Shown here: positions 1 to 16,200 of the stretch, piece after piece
How positions within the stretch are numbered: position 1 is the stretch's first letter
How the letters are laid out: every line of letters starts with the position of its first letter
NCBI GenBank assembly: GCA_023078555.1
Contig: CM041203.1
Coordinates: 1,813,481 to 1,877,480 of the forward strand
Reading direction: 5' to 3'
Source of the DNA: Ulva prolifera
Lineage: Eukaryota > Chlorophyta > Ulvophyceae > Ulvales > Ulvaceae
DNA length: 64,000 nt
Position numbers and translations under genes: made by a program
The notes under the pieces: generated by a model
The model's input: the letters and a program-made list of their open reading frames with translations, nothing else
The model's database searches: none
Told to the model about the DNA's origin: nothing

Positions 1-3000
1 AGCAGAGGGTGGGGCGCCTGGAGAAGTTCCTGGAGCGCCTGCACGCGCCCGTGCGGGAGGATGGCCCGGACGTGCTCCAGCTGCTCGCGGTCGCCTCCTT
101 CCGGTGCTCTCTCCATCTCCGCTGCCACCACCCGGCGGAGCGCTACGTAGCTGCTAGTAATACGTATGCATGCATGTTCATACGGCGATAGAGCTACATA
201 TGCACCAACAGATATAGTTCTGCCACACCACCTGGCGTCGCAGAAAATACCTTGCGAGATGTTGAACGCACTTGGACGCCGTTTGCTGCAAGTTGTGGCT
301 GCCAGGTGGTCACATACAACCGCAGTTCTGGAAAGCATGCTCTTGTTTGTGCTCACCGGGCACCGCGGGTGTGCCTGGGGGAGCAGACGGCTGTGTGTTC
401 AGAAGTTTGCTGATGACAGGGACACGGTGGGCTGGTGTGCAGGTGTGGGGCGGCCGCGAGAGCTCTGATGCTGTATGAGCTGTGGCTGCGGCGAAAAAAC
501 AAGCTGGCCAACCGCGCACGAGGTCAGGCCGCACAGTCCTTTGAGAAGGACCAGGCACGTCCCTACTACAGCCCCTGAGCTGCCCAGCTATTGCAGTCTT
601 CTATACATATGAAAACCAGAGACCACCTGTTCACCTGTTCACCCATACATGCTTACCTGTTGGGATCTCATGGCACATGCAGCGGAGCGGTGCCAACGCC
701 TTTGGACGAGTCTGCAGAACAGCGTCGCCTGAATGCCTGGCTGAACGCCCATTTCCGCATTGCCCTTTTTGGCAGGGACGGGTTTTTGGGGAAGCCTGAC
801 TGGAACAACGCATGGTCAAGCACTCGCCGCCCTGCAGCACAAAGGTGTCAGTGCGGTTCAACGCCGGTGCAGGTGACATTCCTCATGCATGTATATAAGG
901 GCCTCAACAACCCTGACGGCCTCGTCGGCCTCAGCACACTCCGGCAGGGCGCGGCGCAGCGCGCCGCGCCGGACTGGCGCGGCGCCAACCACGACTGGAT
1001 CCTCGCAGCCCAGAACGTCGGCCGCTGGAGCGAGGTCGAGACCCTCTACGAGGTCCGCATGCGCGAGCCGGTGGCTGAGGCGCGCGGCGCCGTCGCGCGC
1101 GCTGCGGACGGCCTTGGCGCCGGCGCCCCCGGCGCCCGGCAGCAGCAGCTGCTGGGCCCGGAACGGACCGACTTCCTGCGCAGCCTGCTGCTCGCCGGCC
1201 GACCGCAGCTGCTGCTCGCTGTGGCGGACAGCTGGGCCGCGGGCGCAGAGACGCGCGCACACGCGTTCCAGGCGGCTGCGGCGGGAGTCGCGGCGGCGTG
1301 GCGGTGTGGCGAGTGGGGCAGCCTGGACCGCTTCCTCCGGGTGTGCCTCAGTTACTGCGGTCTGCTGCACCGCGGTCCGTGCCGGGGACTGCATGCTGAA
1401 GCCGTGGTTGCTTCTGCTTTAAATGGGTCTGCATGGCTACAGTGCATGGTGGACCGAGGGGGGACATGGGACATGCTGTACCACCTGCAGCAGTACGTGC
1501 GTCTGCCCAATGTTTGGATCAGGCGTAGCGCTATGTTTCGGTCTTGATGGACCTCAGTCTGCGCCTGCCGCCGCACTCATTTCAGCAGCCTTTCGGAAGC
1601 AGTCAATCATGGCGCCCGCCTGAATGAACCACCGCGCATGCACCTGTTGTGGTGGGAGTGCTGAGGCAACGCACGTCGCTGGCGCAGGTGATCGACGTGC
1701 CCGAGCCGGGCCTGAGCGACGAGGAGCGTTGGGAGGTGGCGGTCGGCCGCACGCTCCTCCTCTGCCGCTCCGGCCACGCCGCCGAAGCCACCTCCGTCAT
1801 CGACAAGGAGCGCGTCCACCTCACCGTGCAGCTCGGCCCCGCCGGCCTCGAGTCCTACGAACGCGCGCACCCGCTCATGATCAAGCTGCACATGCTGTAC
1901 GACCTGCAGCACGCCGGCGCGGACGCCGTCGCGGCCGCCGCGGCCAAGGCGCCGGTGCGTGCGCGCATCACCGGCGCGATGGACCGCGCGCACGCCACCG
2001 GCGTCGGCATGGAGGCGCAGGCTGAGATGCTCGCGCTGCTCCGCGCGCTCGCGCGAGTCCACCGGCAGCCGGATCTTGTCGCCGCGGGGTGGCTGCAGCA
2101 GGCGCGCGTGTGCTGCGCGAGTCAGCACGCGCAGGGCGCGTGGACGGCGGTGCTTGAGGCCGAGGCGGCCGGGTGCGCGCAGGCGTTCCGGATCAAGGCG
2201 AAGCTCCTCTGGGACGACGCGCGGCACACGGAGGCGATCGACGTGATGAGGGCGGGGGTGGAGGAGGGGCGGCGGCGGGGGATGCGGGCGGGGGCGGGGC
2301 TCGGGAAGGCGGTCGCGCGGGCGGAGCTGAAGCTGCTGTCGTGGCAGGTGAGCCAGGGGCAGGGCGACGCGGCGGAGCTGCAGGGCGCGTTTGAGGAGAC
2401 GCTGGAGGCGAACCCGCGCGACGACAAGATGCACATCGAGTTTGCGTCGTTCCTGCACAAGGTGTACGAGGACCTGCGCGCGAGGTGCGCTCTTCTGCTG
2501 CGGCATGCTAGCACTCAAAGCGTGCTTATCACACGGTGTTGCGCGCAAGCCCCCCGTGCCACAGACCTCTGAGTTTTTCGTCTGCGGCATGCTCCCCGGA
2601 ATCTATCTATCTAAGGACTGTGCAATATACCGCACGGCGTCGGCGTCTGGTGCGAGCAAGTGCCTGGGGTGCAGGCAGCATGCGAGAGCAGGCCTCGCGA
2701 CGGGCGGCGGCGCGGCCGCAAACACACCTCCAGCCACGCCCGCCGCCAAGGCGGCCCCCGGCTCCAGCGCGACGTACCTGGAGTACGTCAAGCCCATCAT
2801 CGAGGCGTACAGCGAGGCGGTGGCGCTCGGCAGCAAGCGCGTGCTGCATGCGCTGCCGCGCCTGCTGACGGCGCTGCTGGAGTTTGGCAGCGACGCGGTG
2901 CTCGTGCGCGCGGCCGCGAAAAAGTCGCCGCGGCCGCCGATGCTGGACACGCTGACCGCCGCGATGCGCAAGCAGACCGACCGGGTGTGCATTGCGCGAC

Positions 3001-6000
3001 CATCCGGCCCATATTCTTAGCCTAGCCTTCCGCAGAGGGAACGATGTGGTCCATGAGTGTGTTGAGCCGGCACCCCGGCATGCTTGTGGCTCTTCCATGG
3101 GAACGGCGCTCGTGCCTGCTGGTGTACCTGCCGTGGTGCCTGCGTCACGACAGTCAGGGTGTCCTGCCAGGGTGCTGTCAGGAGAATCCCTTCAGGGTGA
3201 AGCTGCTAGCTGCATGCGTTGCGGGCAGTGGCCCCACACCTCTGTGTGCACCCTGCCGACACACAGCCGACGCATGCGTCGCATGCAGATCGTGTCGGCG
3301 TTCCGCAGCTGTCGGCAGAAGCTCCCGGGCCCGAAGCTGCTGCCGGCCCTGCAGCAGGCGGTGTCCAACATCGCACACCCCCACGCCGAGACCAAGGCGG
3401 AAATCCACAGCCTCGTGACCCGCATCACCGCGGCCTTCCCGCACCACGCCCTCTGGATGCTCTTCGCGGTCTCCATCTCCGAGAACAGCCTGCGCAAGCA
3501 AGCCGCGGCCGTGGTGCTCGGCTGCGTGGAGAGCCAGGCACGGAAGGAAGGCGATGATGCGAAGCTCACACTCATGGCCAGCCACAAGAGCCTCTGCAAG
3601 GCCATCCTCGTGCGCTGCCATGCCTCCTTGACAGCATGCCCTGCATGACCCGTTCGCCGCTGGCGAGTTGTCCTCGGGCGTCAATATAGGATCATCAGAG
3701 AAGTTTGTGATTGCAAAGCTGTGGAGTTCCGGAAAAGTACCTCACCAGAACATGGTTTACAGCGAATTAGTGAGTTGACGTCCTGCATGATCATGCACGC
3801 TAGCGATGGCTGCGCCGCGGTGAGCGGCGCTGACTCGGGTGCCTGCCGTCCACGTCGATGCCGTGGCCTGCAGGAGCTGGCAGAGTGGAACCCCGCGAAG
3901 CGCAAGCTGACGCCGATCTCCGGCGGCGCGACGTTCAGCCTGCGCGACATCTCCCGCAGCCTCGACGGCATCAAGAACACTCCGGTGATGGTGCCGACGC
4001 AGCGTGCCTTCGAGGCCGGCCTCTCCGCGATCTGCCGCGGCGACGACGACGCACTTGACGCGCTCGTCACCATCGCCGCCACCGAGCGCGAGGTGCGCCC
4101 CGCGGCGACGGCATGGCCGCCTCAGGCCCGCCTGCCGCTCTGTGGTGGTGGTGGTTCTGTGATGATTTACAAATTGAGCTGCTGCTCCGCACTAGCCCTG
4201 CATCCCCGCTGTGCAGTGATGACTCACATGTTCCCGAGATCAGAACATGCTGAACAAGCTGCGCCGCATGCATGCACATGTGACGCTGTCAGTGTGCACG
4301 ACACGCACGAGTGACAATACGCCATGCACAACGGCGGCTCGGTGTGTTGCAGGTGATGCTGATGCAGAGCAAGAGCATGCCGAAGCGCATCCACTTCACG
4401 GGCTCCGACGGCGAGCGCTACCGCTTCCTCGCCAAGCCCGAGGACGACCTGCGCCGCGATATGCGCGTCATGGAGTTCGCGTGCCTGCTCAACCGCCTCC
4501 TAGAGGCCGACGCAAACACCCGCCGCCGTGACATGCAGGCACGTCGCCCCCACCACCCCCGCACCACCACTGCTATGCACCCATACTCGCGGCCGTATGC
4601 CCGGTGTCCTTTAGGCAAGACAATCTGTCAACACTCTACTGGTCCCAATCGCCGTAGTGGTGTTGCGGTGGGAAATGTGGCTACAGGGGCATTCGCCGGG
4701 GATCTTTCTGGCTGTGTTTTCGAGCGTTGTTTGCTTGGCCGAGGGAGTGCTCAGTGGTGCAGGTGCAAACGTTCCTGTGCCTGCCGCTCGGGGACAAGGG
4801 CGGCCTCGTGGAGTGGGTGATGAACACGCAGCCGTTCATCAGCATCGTGCGTGAGACGGGCAAGCGGCTGCGCCGCGACGCGATGAAACTCATGTCCGCC
4901 GCCGACCGCCAGAAGTGGCAGCCGCTGTGGGAGCGCTACCGCGGCGCCGGCGGCAGCCGCGAGGACCGTGCCGCGGCGCACCGCGGCATGCTCGACTTTT
5001 TCAAGTCCAAGCTGCGCGCGATGGAGCCGGTCATGCATGTGTGGTGGCTCACCAGGTGCGCATCCTGACCTGTGGCTAAATACGTGTATGCGGGGCCACC
5101 GAGGGAAGCTGTACATCTGTAGTGTGTGGAGCAGTGACCGTTCTGCAGGTACACAGGCCGATCGCACCTGCCGTATCGAAGATGTTGCTGCGGGTGCCTC
5201 GCTCAATAATGGCCACGCGCTGAACCGCAGCCACAGTAGACGCCTGCAGCATTTGAATGCAGCGTCATTGTCCAGGCACATGCTGCCTGGAGTGTGCACT
5301 GGGTGGCATCAACGGGTCCGTCTGGCGTCCGTTCCAGGGACGGGTGTCACGTGTGTCAGCTTGCTGGCGCCGGCGTGCAACCCCGCGGGTGCCTATGCAG
5401 GATGCCGGACCCGGGGACGTGGCTGCAGGCGCGCACGAAGTTCATGCACACGACGGCGGCGTGGTCGATCGCGGGCCACATCGTCGGCCTCGGGGACCGG
5501 CACTGCGAGAACCTGCTGATCGACTACAAGAGCGGCGCCAACGTCCAGATCGACTTTGGCCACCTCTTCGACTCGGGCTTCCAGCTGCCGTGCCCCGAGA
5601 TCGTGCCGTTCCGGCTGACGCAGAACATCGTGGACAGCTTCGGCATCACCGGCGTCGAGGGCGGCTTCCGCATCACCTGCGAAGCCGGTGCGAATCTGCC
5701 TTTCCCCCTGTCTGTCTTTGCAGGGCAACTGCGGAGCTGCTTGACCACACCCCTGTCTGTTCATCCATTTGGTCATCTCATTCAACTGTCAGAATTAGCA
5801 TTGGCTATGCGCGTCTTGGTGGGCACGTGCCGTTGCTGTAAGCGTTGCCTGTGTAACGGAAAGCGTCTTACGCACTGGAGTGCGCGCACAGCATGGGAGG
5901 TGACCTGGCCGAAGCACACTCATCGGCCGCCGTGCAGTGATGAAAGTGCTGCGCAGCAACCAGCAGGCGATCGTCGGGCTGCTGCAAGCGATCGTCAGCG

Positions 6001-6266
6001 ACCCCTTCATCGACTGGGTCAACGTCGACGCGAGCTCGAAGCTCGGCCGCCCGAAGCTCAAGGCGCAGCAGTCCGAGGAGGGCAAGTCCAAGGCACTCGC
6101 GGCGATGGCCACCGTGCAGGGCCGCCTGCAGGGCGTCCTCGCTGGCGCGCAGTCGCAGCCGTGCCGCCACATGACCGTCCCAGCACATGTCGACTTCCTG
6201 CTCAATGAGGCGCAAGACATCGAGCTGCTGTGCCGAATGTGGTGGGGCTGGCTGCCAGCCATCTAG
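1..6266 (+). CDS. ATR: ATR-type PIKK checkpoint kinase (5'-partial, multi-exon)
   Basis: Serine/threonine kinase of the PI3K-related family that senses RPA-coated single-stranded DNA and signals replication stress in the nucleus. Readable coding blocks include 1-110, about 465-552, about 820-1350 (contains NNPDGLVG, as at the ATR FAT start), 1649-2490 (helical FAT repeats), 2690-2985, 3285-3605, 3875-4095, 4352-4535, 4755-5055, 5400-5690 and 5937-6266. The kinase core is clear: GLGDRHCENLLID (catalytic loop) followed by VQIDFGHLFDSG (DFG magnesium loop). The FATC domain ends LLCRMWWGWLPAI at the stop. The block KRIHFTGSDGERYRFLAKP matches the ATR kinase N-lobe, which favours ATR over ATM, mTOR or DNA-PK. 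Exon boundaries near 870-900 are unresolved because the obvious donor and acceptor differ in phase. The N-terminal HEAT region lies left of the window. Codons are very GC-rich. Confidence 0.9.
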
Positions 6267-6550
6267 ATGCATGTACAGCTGTAGAGATATAGCTTCTTCG
6301 CTGCCGCGAAGCAAATAAGTGGGTGTGTACGCCCAGATCGTGTAAATCACAGTGTAGATGTTCCTGGGGTACTAGTTTACACCGGCTGTCAGCCGTCCTT
6401 GTGGGTTGAGCAACGCAGTCTGCTGCAAAAGTTGCTACACTGAAGCATACACGTCAGGTGCTCCCATACATGTTCCACTCGTCCGCCTGCAGCAACACCC
6501 GGCATCCACTTCTATGACCAATCGTCTACACGACAAAATCCGCTCGTGCC
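6267..6550. other. 3' intergenic region between convergent ATR and ACS1
   Basis: This short space separates two genes pointing at each other and presumably holds both 3' UTRs. No further ORF or repeat stands out. Confidence 0.5.
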
Positions 6551-10312
<3,762 letters not shown>

Positions 10313-10379
10313 GCATACAAGCAGATTGCCATGGCAACCGGCAGGCCACAGGGAGTCACCACCGGACGCGCCCTCCATT

Positions 10380-13227
10380 GTAGCTCTGCGGAGTTTTTCA
10401 TGTTTGTACGACTCAGCGCAGCTGTGCAGGTGATCAGACCTGGCCCGGGGGAGGCGCACATTTTCGGTGACGACGGGACTTGCACTTGCCATCACGGAGC
10501 GGCGTTGAAAATGAGCAGAGTCTGCAGAGCAAGCCCTCGTGAGTTGCTCGGGAGACCCAGCGTGGCATCTCAAGCTGTTGTCATGTGCGCATGTCAATAC
10601 ACGTACTCGATCTTGTCCCTACGCAGACACGAGCGCGACCGCTAACACACTGCATTCTTCAATCACTACAATGGATTTCACCGGCCGTAGCCTGCGCGCT
10701 TGTTCGGTGCTTCAGACTTGCCGATCTCGATGGCTGGTACCCCAAAGACTGTATGGTGCACAGCTCACACGCTGCCATACACGCCACAGCGTCACATCGT
10801 CAACGCGCGTGAAATTAAATTGCTCACACATGGAATTCGAATGGGGCTCCCCTCTCACATTGGCTGCTGCACGGCGTTGTGGCTGCAGCGTACTCGAGAA
10901 CTATTAAATGGCGACGGGTGCACAATGTGCACATCCACGGTCAACAGTGCTGCTCGATGTGATCCGGTTGCGCTGTGTCACTGCGCGATGCCTGCGGTGC
11001 TATCTGCGTCTACAACTGTGTCCTTGCGTCACGTCCAAGGTCACCAAGCGTTCTCGAAGCATTCAAGAATCAGCCAATTAAACTGTGCATGACCGTTCAG
11101 TGCGGGTGTTGTTTAGTGCAGTTTTGTAACAGCTGTGTCATTATTATGTATTTGGAATCTGCCCAGGAGCTGATTTTCTAGGGAATCGCGGGAACATTGA
11201 GCAGTCGCATGCTTGACAAGCAGCAAGGGTGGAAGGTCAATTTGTTGGACAATGATGTATCTGATATGATGCAAAAACGATATTGCAACATGACAATTCA
11301 ATTCTGCATTGCTGACTGAGGATCTCATGAGAATTGGAAGGCCACGCCGTAGGACACGACATGGACAAGCCCTTGTAAAAGAACGAAAGACGCATTCCAG
11401 GCAAACACGTTGCGGACAGAAGAATTTGTCAATTCCAGTCACAAATATTTTGCTGTTGACGCAAGTTGCACTTCATTTTTCAGGAGCGACCACATGCACG
11501 GACGTAAGTGCACTTCCGTGTACAATGTCCGGTATCAGTGCTGCGATCGCGAGAAAGCAGTGATATACCAAAATTTTCTCTTTGCGCCGGTCTGCTGGGC
11601 AATATCACTCCATCGCTTGTACGATAAATGAAGCAGTACTCCTTGAACGCTGCGTGGAAACAACCCACTCGGCGTCAGGCCACGCACAGCTCACCACGAA
11701 CACGCGCGAGTAGAATTAACCAGCTCCTTCCAAACGTCATGCTGGTACGGTTATGGCGGGCTGACGTTTTACTCCAAACACTTCAGACGTGCCGAAGTTC
11801 GATCCAGTCCATCTCGACTAGCCACCTTTGAGCACGGGCGACCTCACTCTAGCCGTGTTAAATGTAAGTCGCAGCATTTCCAGGCCACTGACGCGTGATA
11901 GCCTACCCAACTTCTGGCGACCCTACCGAACGTGCTGCGAACGTTCATATTACCTGCGCGCGCCTGGACGCCTGGTGGTGCTTCACGAGTCGAATAGGTG
12001 AATCACGACGATCAACTCCCGAGGACGCAACGACCGAACGCCGATCACTGCTGCATATGGTGCACCGGTTGTGTGCATGGACCTCGGGTGTTACGTCTCG
12101 CGTCTGTCTGGAAAAGTAACTGCCTCCAGTTATGAGTAACCGTCCGTGAAGGAATCTCCAAACCGCACGTGCCCTTTGTAGTTGTACAGCTAGCTACGTA
12201 TGCAGTTTCCCAGTCAATCTTGTTGGGCGCCATCGCACAACAAAGCGGACTTAGATATCAGATTGTGCGTTGAGGACTACACAAGGCTGGGGCCCCACCA
12301 TGGCGATGGGGGTAGGTGGAGATATGCTGGTTTGCCTGGAGCGATGATGGACTGTGCACATCACCTGTGTTGATGTCTCAGGGCGCAATTACAGTGTGGG
12401 GCAGTCTCTGGTAGGGAGCAACATGATCTGGCATGGCACGCGCAAGGACATGTCAATGCGAGACACGAAGCGCTCGAATATTCAGCCGAAGCAGCTCGGG
12501 CGTGAAAGCTCCAGCATATACGTATGCTCATCTCAGCTTCGCGAGGCCTCGCTGCAGCACATGGCAAGCATGTATATAACAAAACCCGTGGACCGCAACT
12601 GCTCAACCTGCCCCGGCCCATTGCACCGTCGAGACTTGCGTGGCTGGGAGCGCCTCGCGATGGCGATTGAATTCTAGAATCATTTGGTCATACCATCGAG
12701 CACAGCAGCAAGCAGATGGTGGGCTGGAAAATCAGGCTGACCTTCCACAAAAAAAGCTATACGGGCACTGCAATTGCTCCAAAGCCGCAGAAGTTGCACA
12801 TCACCGCCGCGGCTGCATCGCCGTCTAGGTGAACAGACATTGAACCTCGTGAACGAGCTCAGAGCCATGCATCCCAGCCAGGATCTGCGACGCGGCCAAC
12901 GCAATCTCACATTGAGACTCTCACCGCAGCTAGCTCCACAGCTGTGCACAGCTGCAGCTGTAGTGTTCGCTGCGACCTGAGCTCAGCTGGGGCGAGAGCA
13001 GCCTACCACTACAACTGAACACATCTACCTCGTTGCTGTCAGGCCGCCCCGCCTGGATCCAGCTGGATCCGTCGCACCACAGACGCCACCATGAGACCTA
13101 GCTAGTCCGGACGTCCGCGTGTCATGTTTGGTCAAGTGCGCGTCATAAACCGAGCAGCTACATCTACATACTTTACACACACACACAAAAACGACAGTCC
13201 CAGGTGGATGGTCGGCATGCTATGCGA
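10380..13227. other. Gene-poor spacer between the two ACS copies
   Basis: About 2.8 kb with only short, mutually overlapping frames and no recognisable domain. Base composition is less GC-rich than the flanking exons, especially at 10.7-12.3 kb. The left end must hold the missing first exon and promoter of ACS1. The right end is the 3' side of ACS2. No repeat family member was seen. Confidence 0.5.
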
Positions 13228-16200
13228 TCACAGCTTGGGTTTGACCGGCTTCAGCTGGACCAGCACTGCCACCACGGACGGATCAGCCAGCGTCGACACA
13301 TCGCCCAGATCGTCGTGCTGCCCGGTAGCGATCTTGCGGAGGATCCTCCGCATGATTTTCCCGGATCGAGTCTTCGGCAGGCCCGGTGCGTGGTGAATGA
13401 TGTCGGGCACAGCGAACGAACCGATTGTGTGCCGCACGCACCTGCACAGCCGTGCCCCCAGATCTCTCCCGCAGCCTCTCATCCCCGCAATTCGAGCATG
13501 GCTACCGACAAAGTCGACACATGGCATGCCCATACATCAGCACATTCCGCGCCACGCTGAACGTCAATATCAGGTCACTCCTGTGGTCCTGTCCACAGCA
13601 TGTCATACACAGACAGGCCAGCTAGTCAACTAGTCACCACATGCACAAACAGAGCAGCAGTGGAGCAGCATCGCCGGGTGAGCAGGGCGGGGGGGGGGGG
13701 GGAGTAACACACTCGCGGAGCTCCTTCTGAAGCCCATCGTTGAAGGTGGCACCAGCAATGGGCGTGACGTACGCGTAGATGCCCTGGCCCTTGATCGGGT
13801 GCTCATAGCCGACTGCGGCCGCCTCCGCGCACGCCGGGTGCGCCACGAGCGCGCTCTCCACCTCCGCGGTGCCGATACGGTGGCCCGAAACGTTGATGAT
13901 GTCGTCCATGCGGCCGAGCACCCAGTAGTAGCCGTCCTCTGCACACACAAAGACACCCCTCGCCACGCTGCAACCCCCGCGCATGGCGCGCAGCAGCCGA
14001 TGCAGAGGCCGGGTGGCTGGTGCTTGCATCCGGCGCAACAGGACACGCACGCAGGACAATATGCGCACTCTCGCAGCGTTGCCTTGGCGTCGCAGCGCGT
14101 TGTGGCCCCCCAGACACATGCCCAACGCGTAGTCTTGCACAAGCTTGTGCCGGACTCTCACAGCGCCCGGCAGGGGCGCCCGAAAGCAAGTCGCGGCGCA
14201 ACGAGACATTGTGCGGTCGCGGCCGTGGCAGCAGTGCCTGACTTCATGCATGCACACAATTGCAGCGCCAGCAGGCATGGCATGTTCACGCGCGAGGCCG
14301 TGCAGCACTGTCATGTGAGCAGTCCTCACAGAGGACCACTGGTCATAGGCTGGGGAGCACTGTCCACCATGCTGTCCCGTTCCGTATGCAGAGAATCACG
14401 ATCACCCTGGCCGAGGCGGACTGCTCAGGGGGGCGGCGCACCGTCGCGGCGGACGTTGTCGCCTGTGGTGTAGTACCCCTTGAACTGCGAAAAGTACGTC
14501 GACTCGAAGCGCTCGCGGTCCCCGTGGACACCCCGCAGCGTCGCAGGCCACGCCTGCACCCCAACCCCCGGCATCACCACACAGCAGGCCTCGCCAATTG
14601 CATCACCGTCGCGGTGCGCGATCCTGGCTATGCACCACCCGCCCGGCACCTGCGCTTTGTCCCTCGCACGGCCGCCCCATGAGGTCCACAGAGCACCCGC
14701 ATCAGCGAGAGCAGCGAAACGCGCAGCGCACGCACATGCATGTACTCCAATCCGAGCGGGTGAGCACCCAGGCAAAGAGCGATGTCCGTAGAGGGACGTG
14801 ACACGCTGCTCAACAGGCCACAGGTCATCGCACACCAGACTCAAACAGAATTGTTTACAGCAGATCGCTCATGATCAAATCACCAGGAGTCGGTCTTTGG
14901 AGCCATAGATTGCACCCAATGCCTCACCGGAGAAGCAATCTACAGCTTGCGCCATTGCATGCCAGAGTTTCCCGACAGAGGCCAGAGTATTGCAACCAGA
15001 AGTACTCAATGCCGTAGAAGAGGGGGCCGCACCTGCTTGATGCACAGCACACCGGTCGCCGGGCCATCCAGTTCGCGCCCGGTCTCGGGGTCCAGCAGCG
15101 CGAGGTCGATGCCGAAGAACGGGAACGTGGCTGCCCCCGGCTTCTCCGGCCAGGCCCCCGGCAGGTTGCACAGCAGGATGCCGCCCGTCTCGGTCTGCCA
15201 GTACGTATCGACCACCGGCACGTTGCCGCCACCGACGGCGCGCTTGTACCACTCCCACGCCGCCGGGTTGATCGACTCCCCGACTGTCCCCAGCATCTGC
15301 ACGCAACAGTCACCCAGCTGCATGTTGCCGTTCTCGCATTCAAGACGTCTTCGTGCCGATCTGGCGGAGAGGCAGATGTGCGGGGTGACTGTGTAGAGAA
15401 GAAATCTGGGTTTGCACTCAGGAATCGACCCATGGGTCCAATGGGTTGAGGACGGATTAAAAGCTACCCCCTCCGTTTCAGGAGGTCGTGGGTTCGATTC
15501 TGCGTGCGCTTTGGGGAATCGAAACGGCCGCACGTGACCACCTCGCTTAGCACAGGAGGAGGCCCTGTGAGTTGCGTACGGTCGTCTGAGGGGGGTTTCC
15601 AGGTGGTTTACCCCTTCGGCATATGTGGTCCCGTTAATTCGGAGTTGTCAATGTCCAATAGGATACGGCTCAGTAAATTTAGATTTACTTTACTTTACCC
15701 ATAAAACGGCGAACACTGGATACATGCGACTCCGCGCCACACCCATGCCCCCGTGATTCACAAGCAGCACGTCACCGATCGCATCGGACGCATGCATCCT
15801 CCAAGCGCTTGCGGATTCTGGTTAACCAGGTGCGACGACCACACATATGCATGGTGGAGTGACCACAGGTGTGGCCGCACACACCTGGACACACGACAGG
15901 TCGTGCGGCTTGACGGGGTCGCTGCCGTGGACCATGAGCGATCGGATCGCGGTCGGGGCGGTGTGGAACTTGTTGATGCGGTGCTTTGCAATCACCGCCC
16001 AGGGGCGGCCGGGCCCGGGGTACGTCGGCACGCCCTCGAACACCACTGACGTCGCGCCGTTCAGCAGCGGGCCGTACGTCACGTCCGTGTGGCCCGTCAC
16101 CCAGCCGCAGTCGCCGGTGCACCAGTAGACATCCCCCGGCTTGAGGCTGAAGGAGTATTTGACCGAGGTGGCCGCGTACACCATGTAGCCCCCAGTCGTG

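Noticed and set aside
931..1394. Long minus-strand Arg/Ala-rich frames opposite ATR
   Set aside because: They are shadows of very GC-rich coding exons on the + strand.
10330..10378. ATG at 10378 as the ACS1 start (MEGASGG...)
   Set aside because: No donor in this short block joins the next exon in the needed phase.
15484..15509. A functional tRNA gene at the B box
   Set aside because: The arms do not form a proper acceptor or anticodon stem, and the same unit recurs as a dispersed element.
15504..15704. A 66-98 aa ORF that recurs at 61477-61773
   Set aside because: It is the SINE body read by chance in one frame; other copies do not keep it open, and it has no start context or domain.
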